NCBI GenBank assembly: GCA_025363655.1
Contig: JANYDK010000059.1
Coordinates: forward strand, 1-64,000
DNA: 64,000 nt
Source: Deltaproteobacteria bacterium
GTDB lineage: Bacteria > Myxococcota_A > Polyangia > Polyangiales > JADJMO01
Direction of reading: 5' to 3'
The notes under the pieces were generated by a model that worked only from the letters and a program-made list of their open reading frames with translations, made no database searches and had not been told where the DNA came from. Of this stretch, positions 26,102-34,605 are shown piece after piece (position 1 is the first letter of the stretch; each line of letters opens with the position of its first letter). A program made the translations under genes and the position numbers.

Positions 26102-26105
26102 GGTC

Positions 26106-27548
26106 TCAACCGCGGAGCCGCGGGAGAGGTCCCTTGCAGACCGAAGGCTCGCCGAAGGTGGAGGTGGAGATGCCCATCGCGTTGGCGATGGAGACGAACA
26201 AATCGTTGTGCGCGAGCCCGACGCCTCCAGGACGGTCGTAGGCGAGATAGCGACCCATCTTGAAGTAGCCGTTGCCCCCGCCGGCGAGCATCCACGGCAG
26301 TCGCTCGAGCGCGTGGCCACCTTCCGCGATTTGTCCGCACCAGAGGACGACGGTGCTGTCGAGGAGCGTGCCGCCGTCGGGCTCGGGGATGCCGTCGAGG
26401 TGATCGAGCAAGCTGGCGAACATCTGCGACTGGGTGACGTGGATCTTCTTCACCATCGCCATCGCGCCCGCGTCGCCCCACAGCGCCGCATCTTTGTTGT
26501 TCGTCTTGTGCGTGAGGTCGTGCGAGTCGCTGGTACCGAACATGCCGCCGCTGTAGCCGACGGTGGATTCGAGGTCGTAGTGCGTCGGAAGATGAACGGT
26601 CGCCACGCGCGTCAGGTCGCACGAGAACGCAGCCGTCACCAGGCGCGCGTCGAGATCGAAATCGGCCAGCGCGTTTCGCCCGGGCAGCTTCCAGGCCGCC
26701 AAATCCATCTTGTATTTGGCGTCCGGCGGCACGCAGGCGCTCGAAGCGTGGAGCGCCAGCCGCGACTCGAGATCGCGAATCGCGGCGGCGTGGGCCTCGA
26801 GCTTGACGCGATCTTCCTTGGCGAGCGCGAGCTTGGGCGTCACCTTGTCGAACTCGCCGGCCGCCGCGTCGAGGACGCTCTTCTTCTGCGCGAGCGCCGC
26901 CTTCGCCGCCGAATCGTCGGGCGCGGCGAAGCTGGCGAAGACGCGCTTGAAGGCCGCGTTCGGGTTCTGCTCGGGCGAAGTGGGTGTGCCGGCCGAGAGA
27001 TAGTGCGGACCGCCTTCGGAGTCGCCGCCATCGGCCCCCGACGAGAGCTCGAGCGAGGGCACCGCGGTGAGCGGCGTCGGCTTGTTGATGCTCTGCGCGA
27101 TCCATTGATCGATCGACGGTCCGGCGGCGAGCGCGTCGCTCTGACGTTTGGCGGCGGTGAGCGCGTGGGTGCCGCCCTTGACGTGCGAGTTGCGCGCGTC
27201 GACCTGCTTCACGTTCTGCACCGCCATGTCGAGCCCATCGAGCACGATCAGCTTGGATTCATGGCCTTTCAGCGGTCCGTGGAGCGAGCCGAGGGCCCAG
27301 CTCGTCTCGCTCGGGGCGCCTCCCGAAGGACCCGTCGGCGAGTAGAAATCCCACATCGAGCCCATGCCGTAGACGAAGAGCACGCGCGTCGGCGCCGTCG
27401 ACGGACCGGCCACGGCCGAGCGCATCTCGCGGAGCGTGTAGGGGAGCACCGCCGCGGCGAGACCACCGAGACCGAGCGCACGAAGCATCGATCGGCGCGA
27501 GGTGATCGAGGTGAGCGAGCTGAGAGGGGTTCGAGAGTCCTTGATCAT
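26106..27548 (-). CDS. DUF1552 protein, probable Tat-exported
   Basis: A 480-residue protein. The N-terminus SRRSMLRALGLGGLAAAVLP is a twin-arginine-type signal. The body follows DUF1552, a family of the alkaline-phosphatase/sulfatase-like type found beside DUF1592-family proteins in planctomycetes and myxobacteria: VLFVYGMGSMWDFYSP, LIVLDGLD, VKGGTHALTA and SSGADGGDSEGGPHYLS. Its start overlaps the stop of the DUF1592-family gene (ATGA). The enzyme activity of the family is unknown. The gene pair is a recognisable co-occurring unit; the family label is based on motif pattern. Confidence 0.87.
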   Translation of the reverse strand: MIKDSRTPLSSLTSITSRRSMLRALGLGGLAAAVLPYTLREMRSAVAGPSTAPTRVLFVYGMGSMWDFYSPTGPSGGAPSETSWALGSLHGPLKGHESKLIVLDGLDMAVQNVKQVDARNSHVKGGTHALTAAKRQSDALAAGPSIDQWIAQSINKPTPLTAVPSLELSSGADGGDSEGGPHYLSAGTPTSPEQNPNAAFKRVFASFAAPDDSAAKAALAQKKSVLDAAAGEFDKVTPKLALAKEDRVKLEAHAAAIRDLESRLALHASSACVPPDAKYKMDLAAWKLPGRNALADFDLDARLVTAAFSCDLTRVATVHLPTHYDLESTVGYSGGMFGTSDSHDLTHKTNNKDAALWGDAGAMAMVKKIHVTQSQMFASLLDHLDGIPEPDGGTLLDSTVVLWCGQIAEGGHALERLPWMLAGGGNGYFKMGRYLAYDRPGGVGLAHNDLFVSIANAMGISTSTFGEPSVCKGPLPRLRG

Positions 27549-29251
27549 GGCGTCCTCAATCGCAGGCGGAAGGGTTCGCTCTCGATGACGGCGATGAGCA
27601 ACTCACGGACGTCGAGCCCGTGATCGCCGAAGGTCTTCGACACCGGCGCGACCATCGAGGCGCTGATCTCGTTGCCGGCGAGCCCGAGCGAGTAGCGCAG
27701 CCACTCGCGGCTGACGCAGGTCTGCACTTGCTGACTCGAGGCCAGCTTCTTCCCCAAGTCGACCGCGCCATCGAAGGGCCCATCGACGTCGGTGCCGAGC
27801 AGCTCACCCGTCGAATCGACGGGAAAACCAGAGTCTTTCGTGCGGAAGGCACCGGTCGCGTCGTAGTGCTCGAAGCCGAAGCCGACGCCGTCGATGAGCT
27901 TGTGGCAATCGGCGCAGGTGCCTTGCTCGTGGGTGCTCGCGAACCGATCGCGCGTGGTGTGCGGCGTCGCGCCGTGCGAAGGCGGAGATTGATTGACCCC
28001 TGGGGGTGGTGGCGGCGGAGGCGCGCAAAGCACGTTGCGAAGAACGAAGACGCCCCGCAACACCGGCGAGTCGTCGGTCTGGTGGGCGAGCGCCGCCATC
28101 ACGCCGGGGTCGGTGAGTAGCCCTGCGCGCTGCGTCGACTCGAGGCTGGTCAGCTTAGGCGACGCGCTCCCAGGTGGGGCGACGCCGAACATCGGCGCGG
28201 TCGCGTCGGTGACGAAGCCGTGCGTATCGGTGAGCATCGCCGTGAGCGTCCCTTGCTCCCAGAAGAGCCAGTCGACGTACTGCGCGGTCGCTGCTCGCAG
28301 CGCGCCGGGCGTCTTCGCGTTGTCCCAATAGGCAAAGATGCTGACGTCTTTCTGCGCGCTCTCGAGGATGCCGAGCGGGAGCCACTGCGCGTGGAAGGCC
28401 GCAATCGCCTCGTGGGCGCGAGGGTCGGCGAGGAGCCTCCGCGCCTGCTTCTCGATCTCCGCCGAGTCGCCGAGCTTGCCGCTCGCAGCGGAGGCGAGGA
28501 GCGCGTCGTCGGGCGGCGCGTTCCAGAGAAAGTAGGACATGCGGCTCGCCAGCTCGAAGGGCCTCAGCTGATAGCGTCCGTCGGCCTGAAGCTCGCCGAG
28601 CTCGTAGAGATAGAGAAACTGCGGCGACTGCAGCACCGTCTCGATCGTCATCCGCAGCGCGACGCCGAAGCCGTACGACGCACGGGAGGCCGAAAAAAAG
28701 GTGCGTAGACGATCGCGCTCGTCGGTCTCGAGGGGACGACGATAGGCCTTGGCGCCGAACGCATCGACGAAGGAGAAGCCGCAGGGCTCTTCGTCGGCGG
28801 CGCTCGAGACCTTGCAGGGTAGAATCTTCGTCGGGTCGGCGACCGCGAGCGTCGCGACGGCGTTGGCGCCATTGGCCAGCTGCTCGATCAGATCGGCCGA
28901 GGGCGCTTGCGCACGCGCGTTGTTGTCGAAGCCGCCGACGACGACCGCGCGCGGCAATGTCTGCGTCGGGATCGAGAGCCCCGGAAAGAGCGCTCTCAGC
29001 GTGTTGTTGTATTGCGTCGTCGTCAGCCGCGCGGCAGGCACGGCGAGGAAGACGTTCGGCGGAGGATCGCCGATGCCGCCGCCACCACCTCCTCCTCCAC
29101 CGCCACCCGCACCGCTGCCGTCGTCCTTCTTCTGCGGAGCACCGACGACGCCCCGGCAGCCGACGCTGCCGAACGCCGCGAAGCTCGCGCCGAGACCGAG
29201 CGCGCAGATGACCGCCAACGCCTGAGGTGCCGTGCTCGCCGTTCGTCCCAC
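27545..29251 (-). CDS. DUF1592/DUF1588/DUF1585-family cytochrome-like protein
   Basis: A 568-residue exported protein with a glycine-rich linker (runs of Gly at about residue 50) after the signal. The order LTTTQYNNTLRALF (DUF1587), FGAKAYRRPLETDERDRLR (DUF1595), ASRMSYFLWNAPPDDALL (DUF1592), FVLRNVLCAPPPPPPPGVN with a CADCH motif (DUF1588) and a final LDVRELLIAVIESEPFRLR (DUF1585) is that of the planctomycete/myxobacterial multi-DUF proteins. CADCH is a heme-like motif. The GTG at 29251 follows a GGAGGAGG site, which decides the start. It is the first gene of the seven-gene run. Confidence 0.9.
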   Translation of the reverse strand: MGRTASTAPQALAVICALGLGASFAAFGSVGCRGVVGAPQKKDDGSGAGGGGGGGGGGGIGDPPPNVFLAVPAARLTTTQYNNTLRALFPGLSIPTQTLPRAVVVGGFDNNARAQAPSADLIEQLANGANAVATLAVADPTKILPCKVSSAADEEPCGFSFVDAFGAKAYRRPLETDERDRLRTFFSASRASYGFGVALRMTIETVLQSPQFLYLYELGELQADGRYQLRPFELASRMSYFLWNAPPDDALLASAASGKLGDSAEIEKQARRLLADPRAHEAIAAFHAQWLPLGILESAQKDVSIFAYWDNAKTPGALRAATAQYVDWLFWEQGTLTAMLTDTHGFVTDATAPMFGVAPPGSASPKLTSLESTQRAGLLTDPGVMAALAHQTDDSPVLRGVFVLRNVLCAPPPPPPPGVNQSPPSHGATPHTTRDRFASTHEQGTCADCHKLIDGVGFGFEHYDATGAFRTKDSGFPVDSTGELLGTDVDGPFDGAVDLGKKLASSQQVQTCVSREWLRYSLGLAGNEISASMVAPVSKTFGDHGLDVRELLIAVIESEPFRLRLRTP

Positions 29252-29402
29252 GTGACCTCCTCCGAACGTGCAGAGGAGCCGACCTACGCCGATCGGCTCA
29301 CCGATCGTCGAAATCGCGTTTTGTCGCTGATTTTCGTGCATTCCTCGCTATTTCCGGGGAGAGTGAGCCGATCGAGGCCGATCGCGCCTCTCCCTGTCGA
29401 CC

Positions 29403-29951
29403 ATGCCGAGACCTGCCATCGCCGCCGTCCCCGTGGACGATGCCGCCCTCGTCGCGCAAGCGATCGACGGCAGCGAGCGGGCGTTCGCGGCGCTCTACAA
29501 GCGGCACGCGCGTTACGTCGCCGGCGTCGTCTATCGCATCCTCGGTCGCGACGACGAGCTCGACGACATCTTGCAAGAGGCCTTCATCGACGCTTCGCAC
29601 GCGCTCGAAGGTCTGCGGGAGCCGGGTGACTTCCGAGCTTGGCTGGTGCGCATCACCATCCGTCGCGTGCACAAGCGGCTCGGCAAGCGGCGCCTCATGC
29701 GACGACTCGCGGCGGCGATGGAGTGGATCGCGCCACGCGTGGAGAGCCCCGCCGCCGAAGGGGAAGCGCGCGCCCTCTACCACGCGCTCGACAAGCTCTC
29801 TCCGAAGCTGCGCATCCCCTGGGTGCTGCATGTCATCGAGGGTGAAACGCTGCCCGACGTCGCCAAGGCCTGCGACGTCTCGCTGGCGACGGTGAAGCGG
29901 CGCATCGCCGAAGCCGAGGCGAGTCTTGGGGGAGGTTCCCATGGATCGTGA
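29403..29951 (+). CDS. RNA polymerase sigma factor, ECF (sigma-70 family)
   Basis: A 182-residue sigma factor. Region 2 is ALYKRHARYVAGVVYRILGR with DDELDDILQEAFIDASHAL, and region 4 is WVLHVIEGETLPDVAKACDV with SLATVKRRIAEAEASL, the recognition helix-turn-helix. It directs RNA polymerase to envelope-stress promoters. The FecR-like gene overlaps its 3' end by 11 bases, so the two form a sigma/anti-sigma-type pair. It is divergent from the DUF1592 operon, 151 bases away; that gap probably holds the promoters of both. Confidence 0.93.
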   Translation: MPRPAIAAVPVDDAALVAQAIDGSERAFAALYKRHARYVAGVVYRILGRDDELDDILQEAFIDASHALEGLREPGDFRAWLVRITIRRVHKRLGKRRLMRRLAAAMEWIAPRVESPAAEGEARALYHALDKLSPKLRIPWVLHVIEGETLPDVAKACDVSLATVKRRIAEAEASLGGGSHGS

Positions 29952-30978
29952 ACAGATCGAGCGCGTGCGCCGGGCGATGGAACCTCCGTGGGACGACGTC
30001 CGCGAGCAGCGCGTGCTCGGGCGCATCACCGAGGCCCGCCGTGCGAGACCGCCGAAGAGGCGCGTGCGTGTCGTACCGATCGCCCTATTTTCTGGGGTGA
30101 TCGCCGTCGCAGCGGCAGTGCTCCTCTTCTTCGTCCTTCGTGTGCCGCGCCTGGACGCCTCGCACGTGGCGGTCCCTGCGCCGCCGCACGACGACGCCGC
30201 GCACCTCACGCTCGTCGACGGTTCGGTGGCTACCCTCGAAGCCGACGCACGCGTCCGTGTCGATACGCAAAGCCCTGGTCGCATCGAGCTCTCGCAGCTC
30301 GGCGGCAAGGTCGGCTACGACGTCACGCACGACACCTCACGACCGTTCTTGATCCACGCCGGCAAGGTGGTGGTCTCGGTGCTCGGCACGCGCTTCGTCG
30401 TCGTTCGCAACAAGAACACCGTCGAAGTGCACGTCATCGAAGGCCTCGTCGGCGTCGATGACGGCAAGCGCGTCCGCGAGGTGAGCCCGGGCGAGACGTT
30501 GATCGTCCCCGTCGACGACGAGACCGCCGCGCTCGAGGCGCCGAGCGGAAAACCGGCTTCGATCGCCAACATCGATGCGGGCTCTACCTCGATCACGCCG
30601 CCGGTCACCGCGGCCACGCTCCTCGCCAAGGCCGACGAGGCGCGCGCCAAGGGCAATAGCGACGAAGCGGCGGGCGCGCTCCAGCAGATGTTGATCATGT
30701 TCCCGAGCGATCCGCGCGTCCCTTCGGCCGCGTTCACCCTCGGTCGGCTCGAACGCAAGCGTGGACACGCCGCCGCCGCCGCGCAGGCCTTCGCCCGTTG
30801 TCGCGCGGCGGCTCCCCATGGCGCGCTCGCCGAAGACGCGCTCGCCGAAGAGGCGCTCGCCTGGTCGGCCGGCGGACAGAAGAAAGCAGCAGAAAGCGCC
30901 GCATCACGCTATCTTTCAGCTCATCCGAGCGGCGCTTATGCCGCTCGGATGAAGCCGTTGCTCGAGGGAGCTCCCTGA
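29941..30978 (+). CDS. FecR-like/TPR membrane protein, probable partner of the ECF sigma factor
   Basis: A 345-residue protein. A cytoplasmic N-terminus of about 40 residues (DREQIERVRRAMEPP) precedes one transmembrane helix (about 43-66). The outer part carries a FecR-type domain with TLVDGSVATLEADARVRVD and VLGTRFVVVRNKNTVEVHVI, then TPR-like helices at about 215-335 (DEARAKGNSDEAAGALQQML, RLERKRGHAAAAAQAF). I chose the ATG at 29941 because GGGGGAGG lies six bases upstream. It is likely a membrane regulator of the sigma factor, sensing the outer envelope. Confidence 0.88.
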   Translation: MDREQIERVRRAMEPPWDDVREQRVLGRITEARRARPPKRRVRVVPIALFSGVIAVAAAVLLFFVLRVPRLDASHVAVPAPPHDDAAHLTLVDGSVATLEADARVRVDTQSPGRIELSQLGGKVGYDVTHDTSRPFLIHAGKVVVSVLGTRFVVVRNKNTVEVHVIEGLVGVDDGKRVREVSPGETLIVPVDDETAALEAPSGKPASIANIDAGSTSITPPVTAATLLAKADEARAKGNSDEAAGALQQMLIMFPSDPRVPSAAFTLGRLERKRGHAAAAAQAFARCRAAAPHGALAEDALAEEALAWSAGGQKKAAESAASRYLSAHPSGAYAARMKPLLEGAP

Positions 30979-30982
30979 TCGC

Positions 30983-31972
30983 GTGAACGTCTCTGCGCTG
31001 GCTACCGCCGTCGTCGTCCTCGCGAGCCCCGGCCTAGCCTTCGCCGGACCGTTCGCGATCGATACCTCTGCGTGTCCCAGCCTCGACGCCGAGGAGATCG
31101 ATCGGCGCGTCCGCGTCGAGCTCGCCGACGTCGCGACCGCGCAAGAAGGCGCCGGTAGCCTGCGGGTCACGTTCACGTGCAACGACGCGCCGAAGGGCAT
31201 GGCAACGGTCGTGATCTCCGATCCGATCACCGACAAGCGCGTCGAGCGAACGGTGCCCTTGCCGCCGAAGCTCGATCGCGAACGGGTGCTCGCCCTCGTC
31301 GCCGCGCAGCTCTTCACCACCAGCTGGCTCGAGCTCCTCACTCACCCCTCGCCCGACGCGCGCCCTGCCCCGCGCGATCCGCCGCCCGCAGCGCTGACCG
31401 ATCGCGCGCTCGAACGAGCCAACGCCGAGGCCGGAAGCGGTGGTCGCGCACGCGGCATCGAGCTCGCAGTCGGAGGCCTCGCCGATCTTCGAAGTCTTGG
31501 TTCGGGGCCTATTTTCCTCGGCGGCGGCTTCGTCCGACCGGGCTTCTTCCTCGGCGATCACCTTCGTCTCGATCTCGCGAGCTCGTTCGCCACCGGACAC
31601 GCGGCGCGCACGCACGGCGCCATCGATGCGACCGTCTTCGGCTTCGGCCTCGGGCTCGGCTATCGCTCGTCGGGGCGTGCCTCTGTGGCCTTCGAGGGCC
31701 ACGCGCTCGCGTCCCTCGCCTACGCACGCGTCGTCGGCACCTCCGACTCTCCCGGCTTCGGCGACGCGACGGCACGCGGCTTCTTCGCCGATTTTTCTCT
31801 CGCCTTCGGTCCGAGCGTACGCATCGGCGCCTCGCACCTCGCCCTCGAAGCGCTCGGTGGACTCGCTCTCCCGAAGTTGCGCGCAGCGGTCGAAGGCGAT
31901 CACGACCTCGTCCTCTCTGGCGCCTTCGTCGGCGCGCGTCTCACCCTCGCCGCCGGCTGGGGTGGCTCATGA
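30983..31972 (+). CDS. exported protein with outer-membrane-like C-terminus
   Basis: A 329-residue protein starting with GTG and a signal peptide (NVSALATAVVVLASPGLAFA). The first 140 residues are soluble with a Cys pair (TSACPSLD, TFTCNDAPK) and a LALVAAQLFTTSWLEL helix. The rest alternates strands ending LTLAAGWGGS, in the style of an outer-membrane barrel. It lies five bases after the FecR gene and its stop overlaps the RCC1 gene by four bases, so it belongs to the sigma-factor operon. The function is unknown. Confidence 0.78.
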   Translation: MNVSALATAVVVLASPGLAFAGPFAIDTSACPSLDAEEIDRRVRVELADVATAQEGAGSLRVTFTCNDAPKGMATVVISDPITDKRVERTVPLPPKLDRERVLALVAAQLFTTSWLELLTHPSPDARPAPRDPPPAALTDRALERANAEAGSGGRARGIELAVGGLADLRSLGSGPIFLGGGFVRPGFFLGDHLRLDLASSFATGHAARTHGAIDATVFGFGLGLGYRSSGRASVAFEGHALASLAYARVVGTSDSPGFGDATARGFFADFSLAFGPSVRIGASHLALEALGGLALPKLRAAVEGDHDLVLSGAFVGARLTLAAGWGGS

Positions 31973-33183
31973 ACGGCCGCATCGTCAGCGCACTCGCGAT
32001 GTCCTCGCTCTTCGGATCGTCGGCCTGCGGCTTCGAGGAGCCGGTGCTCTTCGGCCAAGAAGCAGGCGCCCTCGCCGATCGCGATTCGACTGGAATTTCC
32101 GACGTTCCCACCACCTCGGGCCCCCTCCCCGGCACCGCGGTCATCGCCGGACAAGACCACGCGTGCGTGCTCGATGCCGGTCACCTCGTCTGTTGGGGCG
32201 CCAACGAAAAAGGACAGCTCGGGATCGGCGACACCAAAGATCGAAACGCCGGAGTCAGCGTCGCCCCCGATCGCCTCTTCGCCGAAGTGTGCGGCGGACG
32301 CGTCCATGGCTGCGCCCTCGAGGTCGGCAGCGGCTTCGTCGACTGTTGGGGCGATGGCAGCCAAGGCCAGCTCGGCGACGCGCTCGCGTCCTCGTCGACG
32401 CCGCGCGTCGTCCCGCTCGGATTGCCCGCGACGTCGATCGCCTGCGGCTACGATCACTCCTGCGCCGTGCTCTCCGACGGCACGCTCAGCTGTTGGGGAA
32501 GAAACAGCGAGAACCAACTGGGCCGCGGCGCCAGCACTCCCTTCGAAACGACGCCCATGCGCGTGAACGGCGGCATCGCCGATTGGGTGCGCGCCTCCGC
32601 CTCCGACGGTCACACCTGCGGCATCCGCAGCGACGGCTCGCTCTGGTGTTGGGGTCGCAACGAAAGCGGCGAGTGCGGACTCGGCGCAGGGGCACCGGTG
32701 CAAGTCTTCACGCCCACGCACCTCGGCGCCGACGTCGACTGGGTGCGCATCGTGCTCGGCCAAAACGCGACCTGCGGATTGCGCAACGACGACTCGCTGT
32801 GGTGTTGGGGAAGCAACGATTTCGGCGATCTCGGCTTCCCACCGCCGACGGGTTCGAACGTCCCACGTCGCGTCGAAGGCCCAGCTGGATACTTCGCGCT
32901 GGCGGTCGAAACGTTTCATGGCGGCGGCATCCAACGCGACGGTTCGCTGTGGACCTGGGGTCGCAACGCCGAAGGACAGCTCGGCGTCGGCGACATCGTC
33001 GATCGCGGCACGCCGACGAAGGCTGGCGACGCCTCGCGTTGGATCGGCGTCGCCACCGGTCGCTTTCACACATGCGCGTTGCGTGCCGACAAGCAGGTGC
33101 TCTGCGCCGGCGAGAACGAACGCGGCCAGCTCGGCACCGGAGACCTCGTCCGTCGCAACGTCTTCCAACCGATCGCTCGTTGA
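31969..33183 (+). CDS. RCC1-repeat (beta-propeller) lipoprotein
   Basis: A 404-residue protein with a lipobox-like signal (FGSSACGF) and then seven RCC1-type repeats, each with H-x-C-[GA], C/W-[WG] and QLG/GDLG features: HACVLDAGHLVCWGANEKGQ, HGCALEVG, HSCAVLSDGT, HTCGIRSDGSLWCWGRN, ATCGLRNDDSLWCWGSN, GGGIQRDGSLWTWGRN and HTCALRADKQ. Seven repeats fit one seven-bladed propeller. In myxobacteria such proteins are extracellular scaffolds. Its ATG overlaps the previous stop. It is probably a target or output of the sigma factor operon; the role is inferred. Confidence 0.9.
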   Translation: MNGRIVSALAMSSLFGSSACGFEEPVLFGQEAGALADRDSTGISDVPTTSGPLPGTAVIAGQDHACVLDAGHLVCWGANEKGQLGIGDTKDRNAGVSVAPDRLFAEVCGGRVHGCALEVGSGFVDCWGDGSQGQLGDALASSSTPRVVPLGLPATSIACGYDHSCAVLSDGTLSCWGRNSENQLGRGASTPFETTPMRVNGGIADWVRASASDGHTCGIRSDGSLWCWGRNESGECGLGAGAPVQVFTPTHLGADVDWVRIVLGQNATCGLRNDDSLWCWGSNDFGDLGFPPPTGSNVPRRVEGPAGYFALAVETFHGGGIQRDGSLWTWGRNAEGQLGVGDIVDRGTPTKAGDASRWIGVATGRFHTCALRADKQVLCAGENERGQLGTGDLVRRNVFQPIAR

Positions 33184-33267
33184 GCGACAAAAAAGCCATT
33201 TCAGGACGACGCACGTGGCGTGAGCCGATTCACCCACCTCCGCGCCTCTACAGGTCGAGAGGTACCC

Positions 33268-34605
33268 ATGCGCCCGCGAACCATTTCCCATTTCGTCGTC
33301 TCCTTCGGCGTCTACGGCATGCTCGCCTGGCTCTCGGCGTGCAGCGGCGCCGACGATGGTGCTCCCGAGACCGACGGAGGCATCGCCTTCTCCGACACGG
33401 CCGGCGGCGTCGACACGCTGAGCCCGCAGACCGACGGCAAGCCGAGCGACGACGCCCCCAGCAGCGACGTCGCCACTTCCACCGACGCACCAGGCGCCGA
33501 CACCACCGGTGGCAGCGACACGGGTCCGACGCCCGACACCGGACCGACCTCGCTCGCGAACCCCGCGCCCGGCAGCAAGCTCTTCGTCGGCGCCAATTTC
33601 TGGAACATCGATTGGGAAGGGCAAGACGACTTCTTCACCAAGGGCGTCGACTTCGCCACCACCACCAACCCGTGGCAGCCCGCGCTCCTCACCGATCTCG
33701 CCCCCTACAAAGTCCTGCGTTTCATGGATTGGAATCTCACCAACGAGAAGGACAATCCGCAAGCAGTGTGGTCGACGCGCAAGCTGAAGACGCAGGCGCA
33801 GAACGAGCCCGTCGCCTTCGAGTGGCAAATCGATCTCTGCAATCGCACGAAGAAGGATTACTGGGTAAACGTCCCGCATGCGATGTCCGAGGCCGACATC
33901 ACGCAGCTGGCGACGCTGGTGCAAAAGCTCCTCGATCCCTCGCTGCGCGTGTACGTCGAGTATTCCAACGAAGTCTGGAACGGCGGCTTTCCGCAACATG
34001 GATATGCCGCCGGAAAGGCCAGCTCCCTCGGCCTCGCGGGGAGCGATCCGGCGGGTGCATACTACGTTTATGCATCGGTCCGCGCCTACGAGGCCTTCGA
34101 GTCGGTCTTCGGCAAAGGCAGCCCGCGCCTCGTCAAGGTGCTGGCCGGACAAGCGGCGTGGACCGGCCCCTGCGACGCGCACATGAAGGCGCTCGCCGAC
34201 ACCAAGATCAACCCCAAGGGCACCAAACCCGACTTCTACGCGATCGCGCCCTATTTCAGCGGCGCCTCGATTTCGGCGCTGAAGAGCGCGAGCACCACGG
34301 CCGCCGGTTGGACCACCAGCTCGGCGAAGTGCGCCACCGGCGGCGGCCTCCCGCTCATCTCCTATGAAGGCGGCGCCGATTCGTACTCGGCGGGTGCGGG
34401 CTGCACGACGTTGCAGCATGACACGCAGATGCACGACCTCTACATGTCTTACCTCGACGCGCAGGCAGCCGCCGGCATGAAAGGCCCCTACATGCAATAT
34501 ACGCATAGCGGCTCGTGCTGGGGTTTGAAGGAGAAGACGTCCGATTCGCTGGCGAGCTCGCCGAAGTACAAGGGAGTGCTCGATTGGCTGGCGGCGCACC
34601 CGTGA
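33268..34605 (+). CDS. glycosidase-like (TIM-barrel) lipoprotein
   Basis: A 445-residue protein with a lipobox (WLSACSG), a Ser/Asp/Thr/Pro linker (about 25-105) and a barrel-like domain. GSKLFVGANFWNIDWEGQDD leads in, VYVEYSNEVWNGG contains the Asn-Glu pair typical of clan GH-A acid/base sites, and ISYEGGADSY places a second Glu as a possible nucleophile. The substrate is unknown but such proteins cut or bind polysaccharides. The stop overlaps the next gene start (GTGA). Another view is that it is a cellulose-binding-type fold without activity. Confidence 0.72.
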   Translation: MRPRTISHFVVSFGVYGMLAWLSACSGADDGAPETDGGIAFSDTAGGVDTLSPQTDGKPSDDAPSSDVATSTDAPGADTTGGSDTGPTPDTGPTSLANPAPGSKLFVGANFWNIDWEGQDDFFTKGVDFATTTNPWQPALLTDLAPYKVLRFMDWNLTNEKDNPQAVWSTRKLKTQAQNEPVAFEWQIDLCNRTKKDYWVNVPHAMSEADITQLATLVQKLLDPSLRVYVEYSNEVWNGGFPQHGYAAGKASSLGLAGSDPAGAYYVYASVRAYEAFESVFGKGSPRLVKVLAGQAAWTGPCDAHMKALADTKINPKGTKPDFYAIAPYFSGASISALKSASTTAAGWTTSSAKCATGGGLPLISYEGGADSYSAGAGCTTLQHDTQMHDLYMSYLDAQAAAGMKGPYMQYTHSGSCWGLKEKTSDSLASSPKYKGVLDWLAAHP

